Translations under genes and position numbers: made by a program
The notes under the pieces: generated by a model
Databases searched by the model: none
What the model was told of the DNA's origin: nothing
The model's input: the letters and a program-made list of their open reading frames with translations, nothing else
Origin: Blautia schinkii DSM 10518
Lineage (GTDB): Bacteria; Bacillota; Clostridia; Lachnospirales; Lachnospiraceae
Assembly (NCBI GenBank): GCA_000702025.1
Contig: JNKJ01000007.1
Coordinates: forward strand, 248,001-312,000
Length of the DNA stretch: 64,000 bases
Reading direction: 5' to 3'
In this document: positions 25,660-33,087 of the stretch, piece after piece
How positions within the stretch are numbered: position 1 is the stretch's first letter
How the letters are laid out: each line of letters begins with the position of its first letter

Positions 25660-26295
25660 TTATACTCCGTTCTTTTTGCAGATATCATTCAGGCAGCATT
25701 TGTCACAGTAGGGTTTCGTCCTCGCTGTGCAGACATCGCGTCCGTGGTAGACAAGGCGGTGGCAAAAATCGCTTCCTTCCTCGGGCGGAATGATTTTCCA
25801 GAGTGCCATCTCGACTTTCTTCGGTTCCTTGATATTATCTACCAGACCGATGCGGTTGGTAAGGCGGATGCAATGGGTGTCAGTGACGATGGCTGGTTTG
25901 CCGAACACATCGCCCATGATCAGATTCGCACTTTTGCGGCCGACACCGGGGAGGGCGAGGACAGCGTCGAAATCCTCGGGGATTTTTCCGTCGTATTTCT
26001 CATCCAGGAGCTTCATGCAGGCGCTGATGTCGCGGGCCTTGCTTCTGCCCAGGCCGCAGGGTTTTACAATGGCTTCGATATCAGCAGGGTCAGCGGCGGC
26101 GAGAGATTTTACATCAGGGTATTTGGCGTATAAATCCTGGACGACCACATTTACGCGTGCATCTGTACACTGGGCGGCCAGGCGTACGCTCACCAGAAGC
26201 TTCCACGCCTGGTCATAATCCAGGGTGCAGCCTGCGTCAGGATATTCATCTTTGAGCCTCTGGATTACTTCCAGGGCAAGTTGTTTTTTTGTCAT
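25660..26295 (-). CDS. nth: Endonuclease III (base-excision DNA glycosylase/AP lyase)
   Basis: A 211-residue helix-hairpin-helix glycosylase that removes oxidised pyrimidines and nicks abasic DNA. The HhH motif is LPGVGRKSA (residues 115-123) with the catalytic Lys at 121; the catalytic Asp is Asp139 in VTDTHC. The [4Fe-4S] ligands are Cys189, 197, 200 and 206; the first spacing has seven residues rather than the usual six. I chose the ATG at 26295 (AAAGGAAA upstream); a longer frame to 26565 is spurious and overlaps the MATE gene. It sits 44 bases downstream of the MATE pump gene and is probably cotranscribed. Confidence 0.95.
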   Translation of the reverse strand: MTKKQLALEVIQRLKDEYPDAGCTLDYDQAWKLLVSVRLAAQCTDARVNVVVQDLYAKYPDVKSLAAADPADIEAIVKPCGLGRSKARDISACMKLLDEKYDGKIPEDFDAVLALPGVGRKSANLIMGDVFGKPAIVTDTHCIRLTNRIGLVDNIKEPKKVEMALWKIIPPEEGSDFCHRLVYHGRDVCTARTKPYCDKCCLNDICKKNGV

Positions 26296-26339
26296 ATGTT
26301 TCCTTTCTACGGGTGGAGCAGCAGCTTCATCCGATTCGT

Positions 26340-27695
26340 TTAATCCAGCCTTTGGCTGACGCGCCGGAAGGTAAAGTAGAATACAATTCCTTTGACAACC
26401 GACGAGAGTGTAAGTGCCCACCAGATTCCGGATAAGCCGAGGCCTACGTGGGTAAGCAGCAGGGCCAGGGGGATTCGGGAGCCTGTGAGCAGGATGCTGA
26501 TGATGCTGCAGATTTTTGTTTTTCCCAGGCCCGAAAGTGCGCCGATGGTCATCAGCTCCACGCACATGAAGCCTTCTCCGATTCCGATGATGATCAGATA
26601 GCCCACGGCAATCTCGATCACGTCGGCCTCATGGAAGAATAATTGTGCCATGGGGCGGGGAAAAATCACGAAGACCGCGGTCACCAAGGCACCCCAGGCA
26701 ATGAGGATACGGAGCGAAAGATTATAGCCCTTTCGAACCCGGTCGTTTTTCCCTGCGCCATAGTTCTGGCCTACGAAGGCGTTCAGTGCTGCCGCAAAAC
26801 CGTCTGCCGTATTCCAAGAGACAGATTCGATCTGCCCGCCCACTCTCTGAGTGGCGACTGCGCCGGGACCAAAGACGGAAACCATTCTGGTCAGCACCAT
26901 GGAAATCATGCAGTAGATAGTTCCCTGGAGAGCCGTGGGGCCGCCGATTTTACAGATAGAACGGTAATATGCACCGGAAAATCTGGTGAAAAGTTTCACC
27001 TCTTTTATCACGTTGGAACCGCTCTTAGCCTTCACAAGACCGAGAAGCAGCACTGCCATTACAAGGGCCTGAGCGGTCACTGTCGCGATAGCCGCGCCTG
27101 CCACTTCAAGCCTGGGACAGGGACCGATACCCAGAATCAGCAGGGGGTCCAGGATCATGTTTGTTACCAGCCCGGCTAAGTTGGCTTTAAACGGAGTTTT
27201 GGAATCACCCTGGGCAGTGTAGAGTCCGGTGAGGGTGAAGTTTAAATATGAAAAAATTATGAGGCCGCAGGTAATTTTCATATAAACGCGTGCATGGTTA
27301 AAGGTCTGGGCATCATTGAGGTTAAAGAAGTAAATCAGGGGATTTGTAAAAAGCAGGCATACCGCCGCGAATAGGATACCAAAGAGGCAGGTGAGCTGGA
27401 TCGCTGCGCCTGCGTAGTCTCGTGCCTCTTTTCTATCACCCCGGCCGCAGCATTGGGCTACATGGACCTGTCCGCCCATGCGTGCAAGGGATACAAGCCC
27501 TTGGGAAAGCCATACGTACATGCCTCCCACACCAACTCCGGCCACGGCTTTGGAACCAAGCATACCGATCCATGCCATATCAGTGATGTTGTAGGCGGTC
27601 CCTAAAAAGGAGGAGGCCATGATGGGCAGGGCAAGCTCTGCCAAGGTTTTTAGTATGGGACCGTTTGTTAAGTCCAGTTGTTGTTGTTTGTTCAT
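26340..27695 (-). CDS. MATE-family efflux transporter
   Basis: A 451-residue multidrug and toxin extrusion pump with twelve membrane segments, moving cationic compounds out in exchange for Na+ or H+. Family features are the N-terminal DLTNGPILKTLAELALPIMA, the TM1 segment NITDMAWIGMLG and the second-half repeat VATQRVGGQIESVSWNTADGFAAAL. GGAGGG precedes the ATG at 27695. It is divergent from a second MATE gene across a 293-base region that carries a 9-bp inverted repeat. Substrate unknown. Confidence 0.92.
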   Translation of the reverse strand: MNKQQQLDLTNGPILKTLAELALPIMASSFLGTAYNITDMAWIGMLGSKAVAGVGVGGMYVWLSQGLVSLARMGGQVHVAQCCGRGDRKEARDYAGAAIQLTCLFGILFAAVCLLFTNPLIYFFNLNDAQTFNHARVYMKITCGLIIFSYLNFTLTGLYTAQGDSKTPFKANLAGLVTNMILDPLLILGIGPCPRLEVAGAAIATVTAQALVMAVLLLGLVKAKSGSNVIKEVKLFTRFSGAYYRSICKIGGPTALQGTIYCMISMVLTRMVSVFGPGAVATQRVGGQIESVSWNTADGFAAALNAFVGQNYGAGKNDRVRKGYNLSLRILIAWGALVTAVFVIFPRPMAQLFFHEADVIEIAVGYLIIIGIGEGFMCVELMTIGALSGLGKTKICSIISILLTGSRIPLALLLTHVGLGLSGIWWALTLSSVVKGIVFYFTFRRVSQRLD

Positions 27696-27757
27696 AATTT
27701 ATTTACCCTCCGCACAAGCAGGATGCTTGTGGTACTGAAAATATCTTAATCGTTTAT

Positions 27758-27866
27758 ATAGGGTTTGGCAAGATATTTATGTTGGATTTTGGTAACATTT
27801 CAGACAAGTTTCGCCATTTTTATACCATAAACAAGCACTCCCCTTTGTAGGATTAGGAAACCCTAT
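27758..27866. promoter_or_regulatory. Inverted repeat in the divergent MATE intergenic region
   Basis: ATAGGGTTT (27758-27766) and AAACCCTAT (27858-27866) are exact inverted copies spaced by 100 bases, one on each gene's side. They could be two half-sites of a shared regulator or single-stranded structural ends. Confidence 0.35.
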
Positions 27867-27883
27867 GCAGAAATCAGGTATAA

Positions 27884-27892
27884 TGGTATAAT
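27884..27892 (+). promoter_or_regulatory. Extended -10 promoter of the second MATE gene
   Basis: TG-G-TATAAT, a perfect extended -10 element; the -35 position is weak. A second TATAAT lies 8 bases upstream. Confidence 0.5.
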
Positions 27893-27988
27893 ATATGAGC
27901 AGAGTTTAACGCGTTAATGACGTTTGCCTCTTTTGTGCATATCTTAATAAGCAGGCGGCACTTGCGGGAAAAGAAAGAAGAGATTATT

Positions 27989-29368
27989 ATGGCCAATACA
28001 ATGACTCAGGAAGAAAAATTTCAAATGATGACGGAGGCACCGATTCCGCCGCTTATCGGCAAGCTGGCGGTTCCGACGATCATCAGTATGCTGATCACCT
28101 CTTTTTATAACATGGCGGACACATTCTTTGTCGGAAGGCTGGGAACCAGTGCGACAGCGGCGGTGGGAGTAGTGTTTCCTGTCATGGCGATTATTCAGGC
28201 TTTGGGATTTTTCTGCGGGCATGGCTCAGGAAATTCCATATCCAGAAAACTGGGCTCCAGGGATACGAAAACAGCGGAGCAGTTGGCGGCCACGGGCTTT
28301 TTCGGTGCGCTGCTTCTGGGGATTATCGTTTTGGCACTGGGGATTATTTTTCTGAATCCGTTATCCTTGATTCTTGGCTCAACGGAGACGATACTTCCTT
28401 ATACCAAGGCTTATCTGAGGATTATTCTCCTTGGCGCGCCGTATATGACAGCGCAGCTTGTACTTAACAATCAGATGCGTTTTCAGGGAAACGCGTTCTA
28501 TTCCATGATTGGAATCACCACGGGGGCGGTGCTCAATATTATTCTTGACCCCATTTTTATATTTGTATTTCACATGGGAATTTCCGGCGCGGCGTTGGCA
28601 ACCGTCATCAGCCAGCTGGTAAGTTTTCTTCTTTTGCTTTATGGTATCCGTGTTTCTAAATGTATTCCTATCCGGCTTCGCAATGTGTATTTTAAACCGG
28701 AACGCCTTAAGGAGATTGCTGGCGGCGGCCTGCCCTCTTTGTTCCGGCAGGGGCTGTCAAGCTTTGCGACCATGACGCTTAATATTGCGGCGAATCCTTA
28801 TGGTGACGCGGCCATTGCAGCCATGTCTGTGGTAAGCAGGATCGCTATGTTTGCGGGTTCGGCGCTGATCGGTTTTGGGCAGGGCTTCCAGCCGGTGTGC
28901 GGATTTAATTATGGCGCGAAAAAATACCGCCGGGTGCAGGAGGCATTTTGGTTCTGCGTGAAGATTTCGGCGGTTGTGTTATTTGTTCTGGCAGTGCTTG
29001 GCGGAATTTTTGCAGGGCAGCTTGTGGAGATTTTCCGAAAGGACCCGGAGGTTATCCGGATTGGTGCGATGGCGCTGCGTTTCCAGTGTCTTACCTTTGT
29101 GCTTAACGGATGGATCATTATGAACAACATGATGATGCAGACCATGGGAAAAACAGCCTATGCATCCATTCTCGCAGCTTCCCGCCAGGGCCTGTTTTTT
29201 ATCCCGGCGCTTCTGATACTTCCGGCATTTTGGGGATTGCTGGGAATCCAGATGGCACAGGCCGTGGCAGATGTATTGAGCTTTATCGTGACTACTGTCA
29301 TCTATCGTATTGTCCGTAAGGATTTAGACAGAGAGGAGCGCCAGGCGCATATGTCTCTCGAGGAGTAG
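27989..29368 (+). CDS. MATE-family efflux transporter
   Basis: A 459-residue pump of the same family as its divergent neighbour but a different branch (NorM/YeeO-like clostridial type). It starts MANTMTQEEKFQMMTEAPIP and has MADTFFVGRLGTSATAAVGV in the first half and SAGFGQGF-like SALIGFGQGFQPVCGFNYGA in the second half. The ATG at 27989 follows GAAAGAAGAG. The divergent arrangement with another MATE gene suggests coordinated expression against the same stress. Substrate not predictable. Confidence 0.92.
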   Translation: MANTMTQEEKFQMMTEAPIPPLIGKLAVPTIISMLITSFYNMADTFFVGRLGTSATAAVGVVFPVMAIIQALGFFCGHGSGNSISRKLGSRDTKTAEQLAATGFFGALLLGIIVLALGIIFLNPLSLILGSTETILPYTKAYLRIILLGAPYMTAQLVLNNQMRFQGNAFYSMIGITTGAVLNIILDPIFIFVFHMGISGAALATVISQLVSFLLLLYGIRVSKCIPIRLRNVYFKPERLKEIAGGGLPSLFRQGLSSFATMTLNIAANPYGDAAIAAMSVVSRIAMFAGSALIGFGQGFQPVCGFNYGAKKYRRVQEAFWFCVKISAVVLFVLAVLGGIFAGQLVEIFRKDPEVIRIGAMALRFQCLTFVLNGWIIMNNMMMQTMGKTAYASILAASRQGLFFIPALLILPAFWGLLGIQMAQAVADVLSFIVTTVIYRIVRKDLDREERQAHMSLEE

Positions 29369-29465
29369 CCGGATATCTCCTGTGCTATTGAAAATCAGGC
29401 CAGCGAAACATTAAGTTATTTACTGGGAGTTATTCTAGCGATGCCGTAGTCAGTCAGCATCCTGT

Positions 29466-29487
29466 CAGCGTTCTTGTATGACGGGAC
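29466..29487 (-). terminator. Hairpin between converging MATE and ferredoxin genes
   Basis: CCTGTCA and TGACGGG pair over 7 bp (one G-U) near the 3' end of the ferredoxin gene. Weak terminator candidate. Confidence 0.35.
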
Positions 29488-29493
29488 TAAATA

Positions 29494-30285
29494 TCAGAGC
29501 AGGCGTCCGTCCGTACCTATTACCTGGATGTTCAGCGGAAGTGATTTTCCGCTGGCTTCCAGGGATTTTTTTACTGCAATTTCGATTCCTCGGCAGCAGG
29601 GGACTTCCATGCGCGTGACGGTTATGCTGCGGATTTGGTTGTTTCGGATGATTTCCGTAAGCTTTTCTGCGTAGTCTGTCGCGTCAAGCTTGGGGCAGCC
29701 GATGAGTGTGATGCGGCCGGCTATGAAATCCCGGTGGAAGTTTGCATATGCGTAGGCAGTGCAGTCTGCGGCGATTAAAAGGTCAGCATTGTCATAGCAG
29801 GGCGCGTTTATGGGTGTGAGCTTAATCTGCACCGGCCATTGGGAGAGGGCACTCATGTTGGTGATTTTATTTGAGCCTCCGCTTGTGCATTCACTTGAGC
29901 CTCCGCTTGTGCATTCACTTGAGCCTCCGCTTGTGCATTCACTTGAGCCTCCGCTTGTGCATTCACTTGAGCCTCCGCTTGTGTATTTACTTGAGCCTCC
30001 GCTTGAGCCTTCATTTATGCCTCTGCTTGTACCTCCGTTTGTGCCTTTGAGTTTACCGGAGGCTTTGACAATGGCTTCGTTATAGGGCAGGGCCTCGCGC
30101 TCCACAAAGGTGATGGCTCCTGTGGGACAGGTGGGAAGGCAGTCGCCCAACCCGTCGCAGTAATCGTCGCGCAGGAGTGTGGCTTTTCCGTTTGCCATGG
30201 CAATGGCTCCTTCATGACAGGCCTGTGCGCACGCACCACAGCCGTTGCATTTTTCTTTATCAATATGAATGATTTTTCGTATCAT
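29494..30285 (-). CDS. 4Fe-4S ferredoxin-type protein with Cys-bearing octapeptide repeat linker
   Basis: A 263-residue iron-sulfur protein. Residues 1-60 form a two-cluster ferredoxin: Cys13, 16, 19, 23 and a second, looser set with Cys43, 49 and 53. Residues about 80-140 are a Gly/Ser linker made mostly of the octapeptide GGSSECTS. The C-terminal domain, from about residue 145, is also Cys-containing (INAPCYDNADLLIAADCTA, LIGCPKLDAT, MEVPCCRG) and occurs in similar clostridial proteins. AAGGAGG is 6 bases before the ATG at 30285. The divergent Crp-family gene suggests redox- or nitrosative-stress-linked expression. Probably an electron carrier or metallo-enzyme; partner unknown. Confidence 0.85.
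   Translation of the reverse strand: MIRKIIHIDKEKCNGCGACAQACHEGAIAMANGKATLLRDDYCDGLGDCLPTCPTGAITFVEREALPYNEAIVKASGKLKGTNGGTSRGINEGSSGGSSKYTSGGSSECTSGGSSECTSGGSSECTSGGSSECTSGGSNKITNMSALSQWPVQIKLTPINAPCYDNADLLIAADCTAYAYANFHRDFIAGRITLIGCPKLDATDYAEKLTEIIRNNQIRSITVTRMEVPCCRGIEIAVKKSLEASGKSLPLNIQVIGTDGRLL
29869..30020 (-). repeat. In-frame 24-bp tandem repeat inside the ferredoxin gene
   Basis: Five to six copies of a 24-base unit, nearly identical in the centre and decaying at both edges, encode the octapeptide GGSSECTS. Copy number is likely to vary by slippage, changing the linker length without shifting the frame. Confidence 0.9.
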
Positions 30286-30384
30286 AAGATTGTCCTCCTT
30301 AGAAATAGACTTCTTAGAAACAGTTGAATGCTGCTTGCTTTTACAAGAGCAGTATATTACAATGGACGTAACAAGTCTGTTGCA

Positions 30385-30400
30385 TTTACAACATTGTAAA
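30385..30400 (+). promoter_or_regulatory. Palindrome between ferredoxin and Crp-family genes
   Basis: TTTACAA-CA-TTGTAAA, a perfect 7+7 inverted repeat about 45 bases upstream of the regulator start and in the shared promoter region. Candidate binding site of the adjacent Crp-family protein. Confidence 0.5.
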
Positions 30401-30444
30401 AAATGAATTTCTGTTGGCGTACGTGATAGGGATAATGGAATATT

Positions 30445-31113
30445 ATGGATGAGAAGGTTTTAATGCATGCAAAGCTCTTTGAGGGATTTGCGGAGGAAGA
30501 AATTAAGAGTGTGCTGAAATATCTGAATGCGGTGGAAAAGTCGTATGATAAGGATGCCTATATTTTCCGGGCGGGGGAACAGGCCTCGGCTTTGGGGGTG
30601 ATCCTCAGCGGAGCGGTGCAGGTGGTCAGTGAGGATTACTGGGGAGAACGTCAGATTATGGGAATATTTACCCAAGGGCAGCTTTTCGGTGAAAGCTATG
30701 CCTGCATGGAAAAAACACCGTTGATGGTGAGCGCGGTGGCGGCGGAGCCATCGCAGATACTTTTTATCGATGCGTTCCGTGTGTTTAAGACGTGCTCCTC
30801 AGCGTGTGAGTTTCACCGACGGCTTATTGTAAATCTTGTATCGATTTTAGCGGGGAAAAATCTCGTGCTTACCAGAAAGATTGAGCATATTAGCAAAAAG
30901 ACGATACGTGGAAAGGTGCTTGCCTATCTCTCAGACGAGGCGGGGCGGCAGGGCGGGAGCAGTGTGGAGCTGCCTTTTAACCGCCAGCAGCTTGCGGATT
31001 ATCTTTCTGTGGACAGGAGCGCGCTGTCAGCGGAGCTGTCCAGGATGCAGAGAGAGGGGCTTATTTCTTATAAAAAGAATCATTTTATATTACACAAGGA
31101 GATGGAAGGATGA
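30445..31113 (+). CDS. Crp/Fnr-family transcriptional regulator
   Basis: A 222-residue regulator. The cNMP-binding-like beta-roll spans about residues 10-125 (YIFRAGEQASALGVILSGAVQVV and GQLFGESYACMEKTPLM), and the winged helix spans about 150-220 (LPFNRQQLADYLSVDRSALSAELSRM). It lacks the N-terminal Cys cluster of Fnr and lacks the Arg/Thr pattern needed for tight cAMP binding, so the signal is unknown; relatives in clostridia respond to NO or redox cofactors. It is divergent from the ferredoxin gene and overlaps the next gene by four bases (ATGA). Confidence 0.9.
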   Translation: MDEKVLMHAKLFEGFAEEEIKSVLKYLNAVEKSYDKDAYIFRAGEQASALGVILSGAVQVVSEDYWGERQIMGIFTQGQLFGESYACMEKTPLMVSAVAAEPSQILFIDAFRVFKTCSSACEFHRRLIVNLVSILAGKNLVLTRKIEHISKKTIRGKVLAYLSDEAGRQGGSSVELPFNRQQLADYLSVDRSALSAELSRMQREGLISYKKNHFILHKEMEG

Positions 31114-32207
31114 AGAAAATCGCAGTGATGTTTCCGGGAATGGGCTATACATGCTTGAAGCCGCTTTTATATTATACGGCGAACGCTGCCGCTGAGTATG
31201 GGTATGAAGTGGTGAAATTGGACTACGGACAGGACATCCACGGCTTTAAAGGCCGGAATATGGCGGAGGCGGACCCGCTGATCGCAAAGGCCGCAGACCG
31301 GGTTATGACTCAGCTTAGTGAGATACCGTGGCAGGAGTATTCACACATTATTTTCATTTCAAAAAGTATCGGTACAGCGGTTGCATGTATCACAGCGGCG
31401 CGTCTCCGTATAAATCCTTATCAGTTTATGATGACGCCCATACCTGCGGTGCTGCCTTATCTGGACAATGTGGAGGGGAAATTCTTTTCGGGCACGGCGG
31501 ACCCTTGTATAGAAACGAAGCTGGTGCAGGAGATGATGAAAAAGCACCCGGAAAAGGTGGGCGCAATCTTTGAAAACTGCAACCATTCGCTGGAAAAGAA
31601 GGGCGATGTTTTGGCAGGAATCGATAATCTGAGAACTGTGGTCGAGTCGCTGATCTGTACAATAAAGATGGAAATATTGATAAGGGATGAGGCGACATGC
31701 AGGTTTACGATAAGCGGACTCCCTGTAAATATAAGATCTGCGTGCGCGGAGGACGCGGTGCGGATTGCCGAGATTGAGGCCGTATGTTTTCCGCCGGCGG
31801 AGGCTGCAGGAGAGGATGATATTAAGAAGCGTATTGCAGCTTTTCCGGAGAATTTCCTGGTTGCGGAGGTTACTGGGAGGACGGTTGGTTTTATCAACGG
31901 ATGTACCACAGATAAGCCGGTTCTTGGTGATGAACTGTATCATGATGCCGGGCTGCACAGGCGGAACGGAGAGATACAGACGGTGTTTGGACTGGATGTA
32001 CTGCCGGATTACCGCTGCCAGGGAGTTGCGCGTGTACTGCTGAATGAGCTTATTAGTTTGTCCCGGAGTAGAGGGAAAAAGGCGGTTATTTTGACCTGCA
32101 AAGAGCATATGCTTCCGTTTTATGAGAGCTTCGGCTTCCGTAATCATGGTGTTGCAGATTCTCAGCATGGAGGTGCTCTTTGGTATGATATGCAGCTATG
32201 GTTTTAG
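31110..32207 (+). CDS. Alpha/beta-hydrolase fused to GNAT acetyltransferase
   Basis: A 365-residue bifunctional protein. Residues 1 to about 195 are an alpha/beta hydrolase-like domain with the nucleophile elbow ISKSIGT (Ser86), an acid in GTADPC and a His in CNHSLE. Residues about 205-365 are a GNAT domain (VNIRSACAEDAVRIAEIEAVCF, and the acetyl-CoA loop DYRCQGVARVLLNEL). The start overlaps the regulator gene (ATGA), implying coupling. The hydrolase part resembles small stand-alone clostridial hydrolases. Joined to an acetyltransferase it may act on the same acylated small molecule, which is inference. The frame is continuous, so the fusion is not an artefact of overlapping genes. Confidence 0.82.
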   Translation: MKKIAVMFPGMGYTCLKPLLYYTANAAAEYGYEVVKLDYGQDIHGFKGRNMAEADPLIAKAADRVMTQLSEIPWQEYSHIIFISKSIGTAVACITAARLRINPYQFMMTPIPAVLPYLDNVEGKFFSGTADPCIETKLVQEMMKKHPEKVGAIFENCNHSLEKKGDVLAGIDNLRTVVESLICTIKMEILIRDEATCRFTISGLPVNIRSACAEDAVRIAEIEAVCFPPAEAAGEDDIKKRIAAFPENFLVAEVTGRTVGFINGCTTDKPVLGDELYHDAGLHRRNGEIQTVFGLDVLPDYRCQGVARVLLNELISLSRSRGKKAVILTCKEHMLPFYESFGFRNHGVADSQHGGALWYDMQLWF

Positions 32208-32322
32208 GAAGACAGGGGCAGTTTGAGGAAAGCGGGAGACAGATTGAGGAGAGCGGAAGACAGTCTGATAAAAACGGAAGATAGTTTGCGGGAAATGAAA
32301 GATAGTTTTGGGAGAACTGACA
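32208..32322 (+). repeat. Degenerate 21-bp tandem repeat after the hydrolase-GNAT gene
   Basis: Five imperfect copies of a unit like GAAAGCGGGAGACAGATTGAG fill the whole gap between two genes, starting at the stop codon. Confidence 0.7.
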
Positions 32323-32323
32323 G

Positions 32324-32890
32324 ATGGAATGGTTAGATATAGTAGATGAACACGGGGTTCCTACCGGGGAAGTGGTGGAGCGTACATTTGCCCATGCTTC
32401 CGGGGTTCTGCACAGGACCGCTCATGTATGGCTTCTGAGAGACAGGGGGCGCGGAACGGAGGTTTTGCTGCAGAAGAGAAGCCATGATAAGGATTCGCAT
32501 CCGGGATGTTACGACATTTCGAGCGCGGGACACATACCGGCAGGAGTAGATTATCTGTCCTCTGCAGTGCGTGAGCTGAAAGAGGAATTAGGACTTGAAG
32601 CCAGGGAAGAGGAATTTCACTATTGCGGACAGAGGAGAATCCACTGGGAAGAAATGTTTCACGGTGAGGATTTTGTGGATAACCAGGTTAGTAATGTCTA
32701 TTATCTGTGGAAAGATGTGGAACCGTCAAGTCTTGTTTTACAGGAAACTGAGGTGGAGGAAGTGCGGTGGATGGACTTGAAGCAGTGTAAAAAGGCGGTG
32801 GCAGAGCATTCTTTCCCCAATTGTATTGCCTTGGAGGAGCTGGAGCTTCTGCCGAAAAGGTATGAAGTGCCGAAAAGACATGAAGTGTAA
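32324..32890 (+). CDS. NUDIX hydrolase (isopentenyl-diphosphate isomerase-like group)
   Basis: A 188-residue NUDIX protein. The NUDIX box is visible as GHIPAGVDYLSSAVRELKEELGLEA (Glu cluster RELKEELG), and the N-terminus MEWLDIVDEHGVPTGEVVER matches the YfcD/Idi-like branch, which hydrolyses nucleoside diphosphate derivatives or similar compounds. The last about 12 residues (KRYEVPKRHEV) are encoded by the first units of an 18-bp repeat that continues past the stop, so the C-terminus has been extended or replaced by repeat growth. The ribosome site is weak because the upstream gap is all repeat. Confidence 0.9.
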   Translation: MEWLDIVDEHGVPTGEVVERTFAHASGVLHRTAHVWLLRDRGRGTEVLLQKRSHDKDSHPGCYDISSAGHIPAGVDYLSSAVRELKEELGLEAREEEFHYCGQRRIHWEEMFHGEDFVDNQVSNVYYLWKDVEPSSLVLQETEVEEVRWMDLKQCKKAVAEHSFPNCIALEELELLPKRYEVPKRHEV

Positions 32891-32977
32891 GAAAGATATG
32901 AAGTGTAAGAAAGACATGAAGTGTAAGAAAGACATGAAGTGTAAGAAAGATATAAAGTGTAGGAAAGATATGAAGGG
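32852..32977 (+). repeat. 18-bp tandem repeat overlapping the NUDIX 3' end
   Basis: Seven copies of a unit like AGAAAGATATGAAGTGTA; the first two lie inside the NUDIX coding frame and the third is past the stop. Confidence 0.9.
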
Positions 32978-32984
32978 AGTACGG

Positions 32985-33042
32985 AAGCAGAGGGAAAAGC
33001 GATAATAGAGGGAAAGCGATAACAGAGGGAAAACGATAGCAG
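32985..33042 (+). repeat. 17-18-bp tandem repeat, second family
   Basis: Three copies of AGAGGGAAAGCGATAAC-like units follow directly, with no relation to the previous unit. Confidence 0.8.
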
Positions 33043-33087
33043 CATGTTGAGAATGTGGGATGTCCGGGAGGACAGTCAGGAGGTTTT

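Noticed and set aside
25744..26218. Plus-strand frames opposite nth
   Set aside because: They are shadows of a well-supported endonuclease III gene.
29375..29460. Possible small RNA between converging MATE and ferredoxin genes
   Set aside because: No promoter or convincing hairpin beyond a weak terminator-like stem.
29810..30085. Plus-strand Pro/Leu-rich repeat protein
   Set aside because: It is the complement of the octapeptide linker of the ferredoxin gene.
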